A stretch of 64,000 nt of DNA from positions 868,001-932,000 of the forward strand of contig CAWBOT010000004.1 of the NCBI GenBank assembly GCA_963790505.1, written 5' to 3'. This document shows positions 25,385 through 34,086 of the stretch, piece after piece. A model generated the notes under the pieces. The model was not told where the DNA came from, did not search any database, and worked only from the letters and a program-made list of their open reading frames with translations. Source of the DNA: Acidisarcina sp963790505. Lineage in GTDB: Bacteria > Acidobacteriota > Terriglobia > Terriglobales > Acidobacteriaceae. Position 1 is the first letter of the stretch. The number at the start of each line of letters is the position of its first letter. A program made the translations under genes and the position numbers.

Positions 25385-25790
25385 GCTGCCGCAAGTCTAA
25401 AGCAAACGCGGGTGGACGAATGTTCCCGAGTTCGAGGCGTGGCAGTCCGACTCGGCGGAGTGTCCGAATTGTCACCGGTTCGAGATTGTGTGCCCTGATG
25501 GTCGTAGCCGCCGATGAGATCGCGCCCGACCGCGCAGACAAAGGCGATTGAGAACTACGACCAAAGTTGTCCATATTTATCAGCAGTTTCCAGACTGAAA
25601 TAAACCCGGGGATTTTTTCTGTGGGAGCATCCGGGGTCGGTTGCAAAGGCCTTTTCTGCTGCTATATTCATCTTTCACCCTGTACGATTTCCGCGGCGGA
25701 AGCGGGTCTCGAAAAATGCGCCGAGACCTCCCGCAAACGGTCATCGAATTTCTTATTGCTTGTGTAACTTAAGGGAGCAGGAACGCATTC
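25385..25790. other. Intergenic region holding the ACIII operon promoter
   Basis: About 400 bases between the divergent AlkA-type gene and actA. I find no gene, RNA or repeat in the left part (25385-25620). The right part has a promoter-like pair at 25641-25668 and an AAGGGAG site 14 bases before actA. Confidence 0.6.
25641..25668 (+). promoter_or_regulatory. Probable promoter of the act-cta respiratory locus
   Basis: TTGCAA (25641-25646), a 16-bp spacer and TATATT (25663-25668) resemble a sigma-70 promoter about 120 bp upstream of actA. No other good start lies between this and actA. The genes from actA to ctaF read in one direction, mostly with overlaps or gaps under 40 bp, so it may serve the whole locus. 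Confidence 0.55.
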
Positions 25791-26660
25791 ATGGCGCAGA
25801 TTTTTGACCGCAGCTCGAACGCGCTGGCCCGGGCGAGCCTGGTTCTGACGGGGCTGATCGTGATTGCCCTGGGATTTACGCTCGACCAGTTGCAGAGATC
25901 GCCGTGGGTCACGCGGCAGGGTCAGCGGGCTGATCAGCCGGTTCCCTTCAGCCACAAGCACCATGTGATGGGCCTGGGTATTCAATGCCAGTACTGTCAT
26001 ACCTCGGTCGAAAAATCGAGCTACGCCGGCATTCCCCCGACCAAAACCTGCATGAATTGCCATTCCCAGATCTGGACGAACGCCGGTTTGCTTGAACCGG
26101 TGCGGCATAGCTGGGCCACCGGCGAGTCGATCACCTGGACCAAGGTCCATGACCTTCCCGACTTTGCGTATTTCAATCACGAAATTCACGTCAACAAGGG
26201 GATGGGTTGTTCAAGCTGCCACGGGCGTGTCGACCAGATGCCCATCATGTACGCGCAGAACACATTGCAGATGGAGTGGTGCCTGAACTGCCATCGCAAC
26301 CCGGCGAAGAATATCCGGCCGACCAGTGAAATCTACAATATGGCCTGGACTGGGCCATCGACCGATAGTCCGGTGTGGTGCGGAACAAGCGGCCGTAAAA
26401 CTGGTGTGCCGACTGCCCAGACCGTCTCCTGCACGACAACCAGCCCGTCTGAAGGTGGAGTCAACGTGGCAGCGCTTCAGGCGCCACTCTCCTCTGAGGC
26501 AGCGGGCGCACCGGTGAGCGATACGGGAAGTGCCTCGTTGCCGGCGCCGATCAGCTACACGAAGTTTACCGACCAGACCAAGCTGGGAAATTTCCTGGTT
26601 GAGCAGTATCACATTCGCACTCCGCGAGAGCTTAGCAGTTGCGAGACCTGTCACCGATGA
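25791..26660 (+). CDS. actA: Alternative complex III pentahaem cytochrome c subunit
   Basis: First subunit of ACIII, the quinol:cytochrome c oxidoreductase that replaces the bc1 complex in this organism. The protein has 289 residues, one N-terminal membrane helix (14-34) and five CXXCH haem sites: CQYCH (66-70), CMNCH (87-91), CSSCH (140-144), CLNCH (164-168) and CETCH (284-288). The stretch between the fourth and fifth sites (about 170-280) is rich in Ser, Thr, Ala and Pro and longer than I expect for the family. The start has an AAGGGAGCAGGAAC ribosome-site region. Its stop overlaps actB as ATGA. Confidence 0.93.
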   Translation: MAQIFDRSSNALARASLVLTGLIVIALGFTLDQLQRSPWVTRQGQRADQPVPFSHKHHVMGLGIQCQYCHTSVEKSSYAGIPPTKTCMNCHSQIWTNAGLLEPVRHSWATGESITWTKVHDLPDFAYFNHEIHVNKGMGCSSCHGRVDQMPIMYAQNTLQMEWCLNCHRNPAKNIRPTSEIYNMAWTGPSTDSPVWCGTSGRKTGVPTAQTVSCTTTSPSEGGVNVAALQAPLSSEAAGAPVSDTGSASLPAPISYTKFTDQTKLGNFLVEQYHIRTPRELSSCETCHR

Positions 26661-29600
26661 GCAAAGTGAATCTGGAAAGACAGGCGGCAGGATTGTTACC
26701 GGAAGAGGAAAAGCGCGACGCGATGACGCCAACCGAGACAACAAAGACGGATGCTGCGGCAACAGGGAGCAGCGCGCTGGTGACTCTGGAAGCCGGGTCT
26801 TCGCAGGCCAAGAGCGGCCTGACGCCCAGCCTCACTCTGGCGGAGGCGCGGGCGAAGCTTTCCGGTAAAGGCGGCAAGCGGTACTGGCGCAGTCTGGAAG
26901 AATTGGCGGGCTCTCCCGGCTTTGACGAGATGCTCGAGCGAGAGTTCCCGCGCCAGGCGTCGGAGTGGATCGATCCCGTATCGCGCCGCGGCTTCCTTAA
27001 GATCATGGGCGCATCGATGGCCCTGGCAGGGCTCTCTGGCTGCACCAAGCAGCCCGACGAGCCTATCTACCCCTACATTAAGGCGCCTGAGGACATGATC
27101 CTCGGCAAGCCGAATTATTTCGCCACCGCGCATCCTTTCAATACCGGCGCGATTCCTGTGTTGGTCAAGAGCGACGCGTATCGTCCGATCAAGGTGGACG
27201 GCAACCCCGATCACCCGATGAACCGTGGCAGTTCCGATCCGATTACCCAGGGAACGATCCTGGGTCTATACGATCCGGATCGCTCCCAGCATGTGATCTA
27301 TCGCGGCGAAAACCGCGAATGGTCGGAGTTCGTAAACGCCCTGCAGACCCATCTCGCGGTCAAGAAGACCGTTGGCGGCGCAGGTGTCTACGTGCTGACC
27401 AGCACCGTGACCTCGCCGACGCTCGCTGGCCAGATCAAGCAGGCGCAGGCGGCGTGGCCGAATGCGAAGTTCCTGCAGTACGACCCAGTCAATCGCGACT
27501 CTGCTTATGCGGCGACGCAGACTGCTTTTGGCACTCCGCTGGATACGCAATACGTCTTAGAAGGGGCGGACGTCATCGTCTCGCTCGACGCCGACTTCCT
27601 GTCGGGCATTACGCAGCCCGGATTTCAGAAGCTGGCTGGCGACTACTCGCGGCGGCGCAAACTGGATAGCCCGGACGCGGACATGAATCGCCTGTACGCG
27701 ATTGAAAGCGCGCCCACGACCACTGGTTTTAAGGCTGACCATCGCCTCGGGCTTCGCGCCAGCGAAATCCCTGCATTTGCAGTGACGCTGGCTGCGGTGA
27801 TCACCGGCGGCCAGGCGCCTTCAGGCTATAGCTGGACGCCGGAGCAGCAGGCGTTTCTCGCCGCAGTGGTGAAAGATCTCAAGGCAAGTGGCGGCGAATC
27901 GGCGGTGATCCCGGGCGAGCAGCAGCCGCCCGAAGTGCACCTGGCCGCCATCGCGATCAATGAAGCGCTGGGCAACGTTGGAAAAACGGTGGTCTATTCC
28001 GAGACGGTAAACCCTCTGCCATCACAGCAGAACGAAGACCTGAGATCTCTGGTTGCCGACATGAATGCCGGCAAGGTTGACTGGCTTCTGGCGCTGGACG
28101 TCAATCCGGTCTACTCCGCACCTGCGGATCTCGATTTCGAAGCAGCGCTCGGCAAGGTGAACACGCTGGTCCATCTCGGCGCTCACGTCGATGAGACTGC
28201 TGTCATCGCCGAGTGGCATATCAACAGCACTCACTACCTCGAATCGTGGTCGGATGCCCGCGCTTATCACGGCATGGTCACGATCCTTCAGCCGATGATT
28301 GAGCCTCTTTACGGCGGCCATTCGGCGCATGAAGTGATCCAGGCGATGCTGGTCAACGCCCCCCTGGTTTCGCCGTACGAGGCGGTCCGGGCGACCTGGA
28401 AGGCACAACTTTCGGCCAAGGGCGACTTCGAGCAGAACTGGCGCAAGGCGCTTCACGACGGCTTCATCGACGGCACAGCTTTCGAGGTCAAGACGGTTTC
28501 GCCGAAAGGCGGTCTTCCGCAGCCTGCCGCGGTTCCTGCCGATTCGATTGAGGTCATCTTCAGGCCCGATCCTTCGCTCTATGACGGTCGCTACGCCAAT
28601 GTCGGCTGGCTGCAGGAGCTGCCCAAGCCGGTCACCAATCTTTCCTGGGACAACGCCGCGCTGATCTCGAACGCAACGCTGCTCAAGTACAAGCTGGTCG
28701 AAGCCGACGTGATCGAGATAGGGCTGAACGGCAAGAAGGTCAAGGCTGCGGTCCTGGTGGTTCCTGGGCATCCTGACGATAGCATCACCGTTTATCTCGG
28801 GCATGGCCGCCGCAAGGCTGGGCGGGTCGGCAGCGGGACTGGCTTCGACGCGTATGCCATCCGCCCGTCTTCCTCGCCCCTCTTTGCGATCGGCGCGACC
28901 ATTACCAAGACGGACGCTACCTACGAGTTCGCCAACACCAAAAGCCATTATCACGACGACCGCTCGAAGTTGATGGGCGGCACGGGCGGCGGCAAGAATT
29001 CGCTCGAAGGCAATGAAGCCGAGACTCGCGGCATCATCCGCTACGCAACGCTCGAGGAATTCAAGCAGAATCCGAACTTCGCCCAGGAGGGCGAGGGACA
29101 CGAAGCGCCCGAGCAGGACGAGACCATGTTTCCCGCATATGTCTATGACAAGAACGCCTGGGGAATGTCGATCGACATGAACTCCTGCGTGGGCTGCAAC
29201 GCCTGTATTGTCGCCTGCTACGCGGAAAACAACATCGCGGTGGTTGGCAAGGAGCAGGTCAAGATCGGCCGCAACATGCAGTGGCTGCGTATCGATACCT
29301 ATTTTGAAGGCGACCTCTCGGCGCCAAGGGCACACTTCCAGCCGATGGCCTGCCAGCACTGCGAAAACGCTCCCTGCGAACAGGTCTGCCCGGTTGGCGC
29401 AACGGTACATACGCCGGAAGGCCTGAATACCATGGTCTATAACCGCTGCGTGGGCACACGGTATTGCTCCAACAACTGTCCTTATAAAGTGCGACGCTTC
29501 AACTTTCTGCTCTATTCCGATTACGAGACGGAGAGCTACAAGCTCGGCCGCAACCCGGATGTCTCGGTGCGCAGCCGCGGGGTGATGGAAAAGTGTTCCT

Positions 29601-29917
29601 ACTGCGTGCAGCGGATCAGCGCGGCCAAGATCCACGCCGACAAGGAGAATCGCGAGATACGTGACGGCGAGGTCATTACGGCATGCCAACAGGCGTGCCC
29701 GACCGAGGCGATCACCTTCGGAAATATCAATGACCCCGAGAGCAGAGTGGCCAGGCTTAAGAAACAGCAGCGGACCTATGGAGTACTGGCCGACCTGAAC
29801 ACCCGGCCGCGGACAACCTACGTGGCGGAAGTGCTGAACTTTAACCAGGAATTAGGACAGGCCCAGGTCGAACATCTGCCGGGGCAGACGACGGGACAGA
29901 ATGCAAGTGCTGGTTAG
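26657..29917 (+). CDS. actB: Alternative complex III iron-sulfur/molybdopterin-like subunit
   Basis: Fusion of a molybdopterin-oxidoreductase-like domain, which in ACIII lacks the cofactor, with a four-cluster ferredoxin domain; 1086 residues. The twin-arginine motif SRRGFLK at 109-115, a hydrophobic run and Cys129 suggest Tat export and lipid attachment. Cluster cysteines are in CVGCNACIVAC (about 844), CQHCENAPCEQVCP (about 898), CVGTRYCSNNCP, CSYC (about 980) and CQQACP (about 1011). I use the ATG at 26657, which overlaps the actA stop, rather than the earlier in-frame codon at 26639. It passes electrons from ActC toward the haem subunits. Confidence 0.93.
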   Translation: MSKVNLERQAAGLLPEEEKRDAMTPTETTKTDAAATGSSALVTLEAGSSQAKSGLTPSLTLAEARAKLSGKGGKRYWRSLEELAGSPGFDEMLEREFPRQASEWIDPVSRRGFLKIMGASMALAGLSGCTKQPDEPIYPYIKAPEDMILGKPNYFATAHPFNTGAIPVLVKSDAYRPIKVDGNPDHPMNRGSSDPITQGTILGLYDPDRSQHVIYRGENREWSEFVNALQTHLAVKKTVGGAGVYVLTSTVTSPTLAGQIKQAQAAWPNAKFLQYDPVNRDSAYAATQTAFGTPLDTQYVLEGADVIVSLDADFLSGITQPGFQKLAGDYSRRRKLDSPDADMNRLYAIESAPTTTGFKADHRLGLRASEIPAFAVTLAAVITGGQAPSGYSWTPEQQAFLAAVVKDLKASGGESAVIPGEQQPPEVHLAAIAINEALGNVGKTVVYSETVNPLPSQQNEDLRSLVADMNAGKVDWLLALDVNPVYSAPADLDFEAALGKVNTLVHLGAHVDETAVIAEWHINSTHYLESWSDARAYHGMVTILQPMIEPLYGGHSAHEVIQAMLVNAPLVSPYEAVRATWKAQLSAKGDFEQNWRKALHDGFIDGTAFEVKTVSPKGGLPQPAAVPADSIEVIFRPDPSLYDGRYANVGWLQELPKPVTNLSWDNAALISNATLLKYKLVEADVIEIGLNGKKVKAAVLVVPGHPDDSITVYLGHGRRKAGRVGSGTGFDAYAIRPSSSPLFAIGATITKTDATYEFANTKSHYHDDRSKLMGGTGGGKNSLEGNEAETRGIIRYATLEEFKQNPNFAQEGEGHEAPEQDETMFPAYVYDKNAWGMSIDMNSCVGCNACIVACYAENNIAVVGKEQVKIGRNMQWLRIDTYFEGDLSAPRAHFQPMACQHCENAPCEQVCPVGATVHTPEGLNTMVYNRCVGTRYCSNNCPYKVRRFNFLLYSDYETESYKLGRNPDVSVRSRGVMEKCSYCVQRISAAKIHADKENREIRDGEVITACQQACPTEAITFGNINDPESRVARLKKQQRTYGVLADLNTRPRTTYVAEVLNFNQELGQAQVEHLPGQTTGQNASAG

Positions 29918-29970
29918 CCGACAAAGCGGACTGGGGTTTTCAAAGGCGGCACGAATGGGCGGAATCGCAC

Positions 29971-31389
29971 ATGGCGACTAAAGAACCGATCAACGACCCG
30001 ATGCTGGATCCGATCACCGGAGAGGTGCGGGTTCTCGCGCCCGGTCACACCTTCAAGTCGGTGACCGAGAAGATCTCCCGGATCGTGCTCACCTCGCACA
30101 CCCCGCTGGGCTGGTTCGGCGGCATCCTGCTGGCGTCGAGCATCGCGACGCTGGTGGCGATCGCGGTGACCTGGCTCTTCCTCAAGGGCGTCGGCATCTG
30201 GGGCATTACGCAGCCGGTGGCGTGGGGATTCGCGATCATCAACTTCGTCTGGTGGATCGGTATCGGCCATGCCGGCACGCTGATCTCGGCCATTCTGCTG
30301 CTCTTTAAGCAGACTTGGCGCAACTCGATCAACCGCTTCGCTGAGGCGATGACGATCTTCGCCGTGGTCTGCGCGGGCATGTTCCCTCTGATCCACGTCG
30401 GCCGCCCGTGGCTCGGGTACTGGCTCTTCCCCTATCCCAACTCGATGAACGTCTGGCCGCAATTCCGCTCCCCGCTGCTGTGGGACGTCTTCGCGGTCTC
30501 GACCTATGCAACGATCTCGGTGGTCTTCTGGTACATCGGCATGGTGCCCGACTTTGGCACGATGCGCGACCGCGCCAAGAGCTCCTTCGCGCAATACACT
30601 TACGGCCTGCTTTCGCTGGGTTGGCGCGGCTCCGCGCGGCACTGGATGCGCTATGAGACCGCATCGCTGCTGCTGGCCGGTTTAGCGACGCCGCTGGTGC
30701 TCTCGGTGCACTCGGTCATCAGCTTCGACTTTGCCGTGGCGGTACTGCCCGGCTGGCACACGACGATCTTTCCGCCGTACTTCGTCGCGGGCGCGGTGTA
30801 TTCGGGCTTCGCCATGGTCATCAACCTGGCGGTGCCGATCCGGGCCTTCTACCACCTCGAAGACATGATCACCATTCGCCACATCGACAATATGGCGAAG
30901 GTGATGCTGACCACCGGGCTGATCGTCGCCTACGGCTACTCGATGGAAGTCTTCATGGCGTGGTATTCGGCGAGCCACTGGGAATTCTTCATGATGTGGA
31001 ACCGCATGTTTGGGCCAATGGGCTGGTCCTACTGGGTGCTGATCGCCTGCAATATTGCGATCCCGCAGGTCATGTGGCTGCGCTCGACGCGAACGAGTCC
31101 GATGAAGATGTTCTTCGTCTCGCTGATCGTGAATACCGGCATGTGGTTCGAGCGCTTCGTGATCGTTGTCACCAGCCTCTATCGCGATTTTCTTCCCTCC
31201 TCGTGGGGCACCTACAAGGCGACCCGCTGGGACTATGCAACCTATATCGGGACGATCGGGCTGTTTACGACGCTGTTCCTGCTCTTCGTCCGCTTCTTGC
31301 CCATGATCCCGATGTCTGAAATCCGCATGATGCTGCCCCAGGCCAAGGTCAAGCCCGAGGCAGACGCCGTGCATGAGGCGGGGGACTGA
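29971..31389 (+). CDS. actC: Alternative complex III NrfD-like quinol-oxidising subunit
   Basis: Integral membrane subunit of 472 residues with about ten helices, of the NrfD/PsrC family. Segments include WFGGILLASSIATLVAIAVT, WWIGIGHAGTLISAILLLFK and GYSMEVFMAWYSASHWEFFM. The GIGHAGT region and the neighbouring His/Asp residues correspond to the menaquinol site of ActC. It starts 53 bp after actB without a strong ribosome site. Its stop overlaps the actD start (TGATG). Confidence 0.92.
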   Translation: MATKEPINDPMLDPITGEVRVLAPGHTFKSVTEKISRIVLTSHTPLGWFGGILLASSIATLVAIAVTWLFLKGVGIWGITQPVAWGFAIINFVWWIGIGHAGTLISAILLLFKQTWRNSINRFAEAMTIFAVVCAGMFPLIHVGRPWLGYWLFPYPNSMNVWPQFRSPLLWDVFAVSTYATISVVFWYIGMVPDFGTMRDRAKSSFAQYTYGLLSLGWRGSARHWMRYETASLLLAGLATPLVLSVHSVISFDFAVAVLPGWHTTIFPPYFVAGAVYSGFAMVINLAVPIRAFYHLEDMITIRHIDNMAKVMLTTGLIVAYGYSMEVFMAWYSASHWEFFMMWNRMFGPMGWSYWVLIACNIAIPQVMWLRSTRTSPMKMFFVSLIVNTGMWFERFVIVVTSLYRDFLPSSWGTYKATRWDYATYIGTIGLFTTLFLLFVRFLPMIPMSEIRMMLPQAKVKPEADAVHEAGD

Positions 31390-31931
31390 TGCCCATCACC
31401 GAAGGCACTTACGGATTGCTGGCGGAGTTCGATACGCCGACCGAGCTGGTGCTGGCCGCCGAGGCAGCCTACGCCGCCGGTTACCGGCGCATGGATTGCT
31501 ACACGCCTTACCCGGTCGAGGAAGCTGCCGAAGCGATCGGTTTTCATCGCAATCACGTTTCGCTGATCTGCCTGATAGGCGGAATTCTCGGCTGCGCGGC
31601 GATGTTCGGCATGGAGACCTGGGTTTCGGTCTGGGGTTATCCCTTGAATATCGCTGGACGTCCCTACTACTCGTGGCCGGCCTTTGTAGTTCCCGCCTAT
31701 GAGTGGACCATCCTCTTCGCGGGGCTTTCGGCAGCGTTCGGCATGCTGGCGATGAATGGACTTCCGACTTTGTATCACCCACTCTTTAACGCGCCGAACT
31801 TTCGCAACGGCGCGACCACCGACAAGTTCTTTCTCTGTCTCGAGGCTACCGATCCAAAGTTTTCGCTTACCGAAACCAGAGACTTTCTCGCCCGGCATCA
31901 CCCTGTTTCCGTCGTGGAGGTGGAACATTAA
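31389..31931 (+). CDS. actD: Alternative complex III subunit ActD (DUF3341)
   Basis: A 180-residue DUF3341 protein with two membrane helices (LICLIGGILGCAAMFGMETW and FVVPAYEWTILFAGLSAAFG). The soluble N-terminus opens with the characteristic YGLLAEFDTPTELVLAAEAA and the YRRMDCYTPYPVEEAAEAI block. ActD has no cofactor and supports assembly of the membrane part. The ATG shares one base with the actC stop. The last codons carry the GGAGG that appears to be the ribosome site of actE. Confidence 0.92.
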   Translation: MPITEGTYGLLAEFDTPTELVLAAEAAYAAGYRRMDCYTPYPVEEAAEAIGFHRNHVSLICLIGGILGCAAMFGMETWVSVWGYPLNIAGRPYYSWPAFVVPAYEWTILFAGLSAAFGMLAMNGLPTLYHPLFNAPNFRNGATTDKFFLCLEATDPKFSLTETRDFLARHHPVSVVEVEH

Positions 31932-32748
31932 AGCCATCCTCACAATCCACGGCAAGGCCTTTCTCCAGGCGAGAAAGCCGCGCGCTTTGCTGGCGCTGTC
32001 GGCGATCGGAGCGCTTGCGCTCGTCACCGGCTGCCGCCAGGATATGCAGAACCAGCCGAAGATGATTCCACAACGCGGCACCAAGTTCTTCTCCGACGGA
32101 CGGTCGGCCCGGCCTCAAGTCGAGAACACGGTCTCGCGCAATGAAGTGGACGTCGACGATTTCTTCCATACCGGCCTGATCGGCGGCAAGGAGCAGGATG
32201 CCCTGCCCTTCCCGGCGACGTCGCAGGTCCTGGCCCGAGGTGAGGAGCGCTTCAACATCTACTGCACGCCCTGCCACTCACGAGTGGGCAACGGAGCGGG
32301 CATGATTGTCGAGCGCGGCTATAAGCCGGCGGGGAACTTTCACGACGCCAAGCGCCTGGCCGAGCCGCTCAGCCATTACTTCTACGTCATGACCAACGGC
32401 TATGGTGCGATGCCGGATTATTCGGCGCAGCTGCCTCCGGAAGACCGCTGGGCGGTCGCCGCCTACATCCGGGCATTGCAGCTGAGCCAGAACGCGACGC
32501 AAAAGGATGTTCCGGCAGGCGCGCAGGTAGACAATCTGACCGATATCGCCGAGCGCTCGGGGTATCCAGCCACTTTCGCGGGGGCGTGGGAGCTGCCCAC
32601 GTCAACGAATGTGAAGGCAATTTCGCCGGGAGAGGCTCCGGCCGGCGGAGCACCGGCGCAGCCGACTAACCCCAGGATCCAGACTCATCCGCCGGTGACG
32701 CAGCCTGGCGGGGACGCAAGCAAGACCCCCGCGCCGAGCGGGAATTGA
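31927..32748 (+). CDS. actE: Alternative complex III monohaem cytochrome c, apparent ATT start
   Basis: Lipoprotein cytochrome c subunit with one haem site CTPCH at 113-117 and a probable Met ligand in GAMPDYSAQLPPEDRWAV. The signal sequence KAILTIHGKAFLQARKPRAL is followed by a hydrophobic run and the lipobox LVTGC. The frame has no ATG, GTG or TTG between its overlap with actD and the signal peptide; the nearest ATG (31756) lies deep inside actD. GGAGG at 31916-31920 is six bases before ATT at 31927, which overlaps the actD stop as ATTAA. I therefore infer initiation at ATT, giving 273 residues. A TTG at 31987 would cut off the positively charged part of the signal peptide. Confidence 0.85.
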   Translation: MKAILTIHGKAFLQARKPRALLALSAIGALALVTGCRQDMQNQPKMIPQRGTKFFSDGRSARPQVENTVSRNEVDVDDFFHTGLIGGKEQDALPFPATSQVLARGEERFNIYCTPCHSRVGNGAGMIVERGYKPAGNFHDAKRLAEPLSHYFYVMTNGYGAMPDYSAQLPPEDRWAVAAYIRALQLSQNATQKDVPAGAQVDNLTDIAERSGYPATFAGAWELPTSTNVKAISPGEAPAGGAPAQPTNPRIQTHPPVTQPGGDASKTPAPSGN

Positions 32749-32775
32749 AGCACGGGAACGCATAGGACCGAAGAT

Positions 32776-34086
32776 ATGGAACACGCAATTCACGCGAAGA
32801 CACTCCCCGCCGAGCTGAATGCCCCGGCGTTCGTGAACGCCTGGCGCACCCGGGCGCTGATCGTGGGCGCGGTCTTTGCCGTGCTCGGCATCATCCTGAT
32901 GTTCCTGGCCAATGCGCAGGGCGATCACTTTCAGCATTTCCTTCGCTCCTGGCTGCTGGGCTTCATGATTACGCTGGGCTTCTCGATCGGCGGCATGGCG
33001 CTGCTGATGGTGCAGTATCTCTCCGGCGGCAAGTGGGGTTTGCTCGTCCGGCGCCCGCTGGAGGCGATGTCGCGTTCCCTGCCGCTGGCCTTTCTATATT
33101 TTCTGCCTATCGGAATCTTCGTAAAGCAGCTCTACATCTGGGCGAAATATCCTGACGCTGAAAACGCCTACAAGCAAGGGCTGATCTCCTTTGCCCAGGA
33201 ACACGCCATCAGCTACAAGAAGCCGATGCTTAACGTGACCTCCTTCTGGGTGGTTTCGCTGATCTGTTTCGCCATCTGGGCCTTTTACACCTGGCGGCTC
33301 AACAAGTGGTCATTGCAGCGCGATCAGGAGATCGGTCTCGAGGCGAAGCGCGACGGTTCGCAAAATGTACCTTTCTGGCAGAAGCGTTTTGAAAACCTCA
33401 GCGGCTTTGGCGTGGTCGTCTACGCGATTACTCTGACGGCGGGCGCAATCTACTGGGTGATGTCGCTCGACCCGACGTGGTATTCGTCGGTGTACGGATT
33501 GCAGTTCCTGGTTGGACAGGGATACGGCGTACTCGCCCTGGTGGTGCTTACCTTGCTCGGCCTCTCCAAAGGCGAGCCGATCAAGACCATCCTGCGCACC
33601 ACCGAGCAGCATGACCTTGGCAAGCTCTGCTTCGCTTTTGTCATGCTGAACATGTACCTGGCTTTCGCCTCGTTCCTGATTATCTGGTCGGGCAATCTGC
33701 CCGAAGAGATTCCCTGGTATCTGGACCGGATTCGCGGTAATTGGGGAGTCATCGCTACCCTCGATTTCATCTTCCACTGGTTGCTGCCCTTCTCAATGCT
33801 GCTCTCGCGCGATCTAAAGCGGAACAAGCGGCGGCTGATGCTGGTTTGCCGGCTGATGATCTTTGCCCGTTGCTGGGACATGTTCTGGCTGATCGAGCCG
33901 AACTTCGCCGACGCGCGGCGCAACCTGCATTTCAGCTTTGGAATTCTGGAATACGCCTTTATTCCGACGGCAATGATTGCCTTCTGGATGGCGTACTACT
34001 TTACCCAGTTGCAGAAGCGGCCGCTGGTCGCGGTGAACGACCCGCACCTGGCGGAGATTTTGGAGCCCGATCATGCCCACGCGTAA
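32776..34086 (+). CDS. actF: Alternative complex III second NrfD-like membrane subunit
   Basis: Ten-helix membrane protein of 436 residues, the partner of ActC without the quinol site. Landmarks are SIGGMALLMVQYLSGGKWGL, FYFLPIGIF-type helices, SLDPTWYSSVYGLQFLVGQ and IEPNFADARRNLHFSF. The His-rich end (DPHLAEILEPDHAHA) overlaps the next gene by 14 bp. It follows actE by 27 bp. Together with ActC it forms the membrane core that may couple quinol oxidation to proton movement. Confidence 0.92.
   Translation: MEHAIHAKTLPAELNAPAFVNAWRTRALIVGAVFAVLGIILMFLANAQGDHFQHFLRSWLLGFMITLGFSIGGMALLMVQYLSGGKWGLLVRRPLEAMSRSLPLAFLYFLPIGIFVKQLYIWAKYPDAENAYKQGLISFAQEHAISYKKPMLNVTSFWVVSLICFAIWAFYTWRLNKWSLQRDQEIGLEAKRDGSQNVPFWQKRFENLSGFGVVVYAITLTAGAIYWVMSLDPTWYSSVYGLQFLVGQGYGVLALVVLTLLGLSKGEPIKTILRTTEQHDLGKLCFAFVMLNMYLAFASFLIIWSGNLPEEIPWYLDRIRGNWGVIATLDFIFHWLLPFSMLLSRDLKRNKRRLMLVCRLMIFARCWDMFWLIEPNFADARRNLHFSFGILEYAFIPTAMIAFWMAYYFTQLQKRPLVAVNDPHLAEILEPDHAHA

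Noticed and set aside
25420..25520. tRNA gene suggested by a GGTTCGAGA-like T-loop sequence
   Set aside because: No matching acceptor stem or anticodon arm could be folded around it on either strand.
25302..25646. Small gene upstream of and overlapping the AlkA-type glycosylase
   Set aside because: It overlaps the conserved start of the glycosylase, has no homology I can see, and would run from the respiratory promoter region in the wrong direction.
28022..29689. Open frame of 555 codons on the minus strand, antisense to actB
   Set aside because: It has no family motifs and lies fully under a well-supported gene. Long antisense frames are common in high-GC DNA.
31756..32748. actE starting at the upstream ATG 31756
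   Set aside because: That start lies deep within actD, gives a leader of about 57 unrelated residues and would bury the lipoprotein signal peptide.
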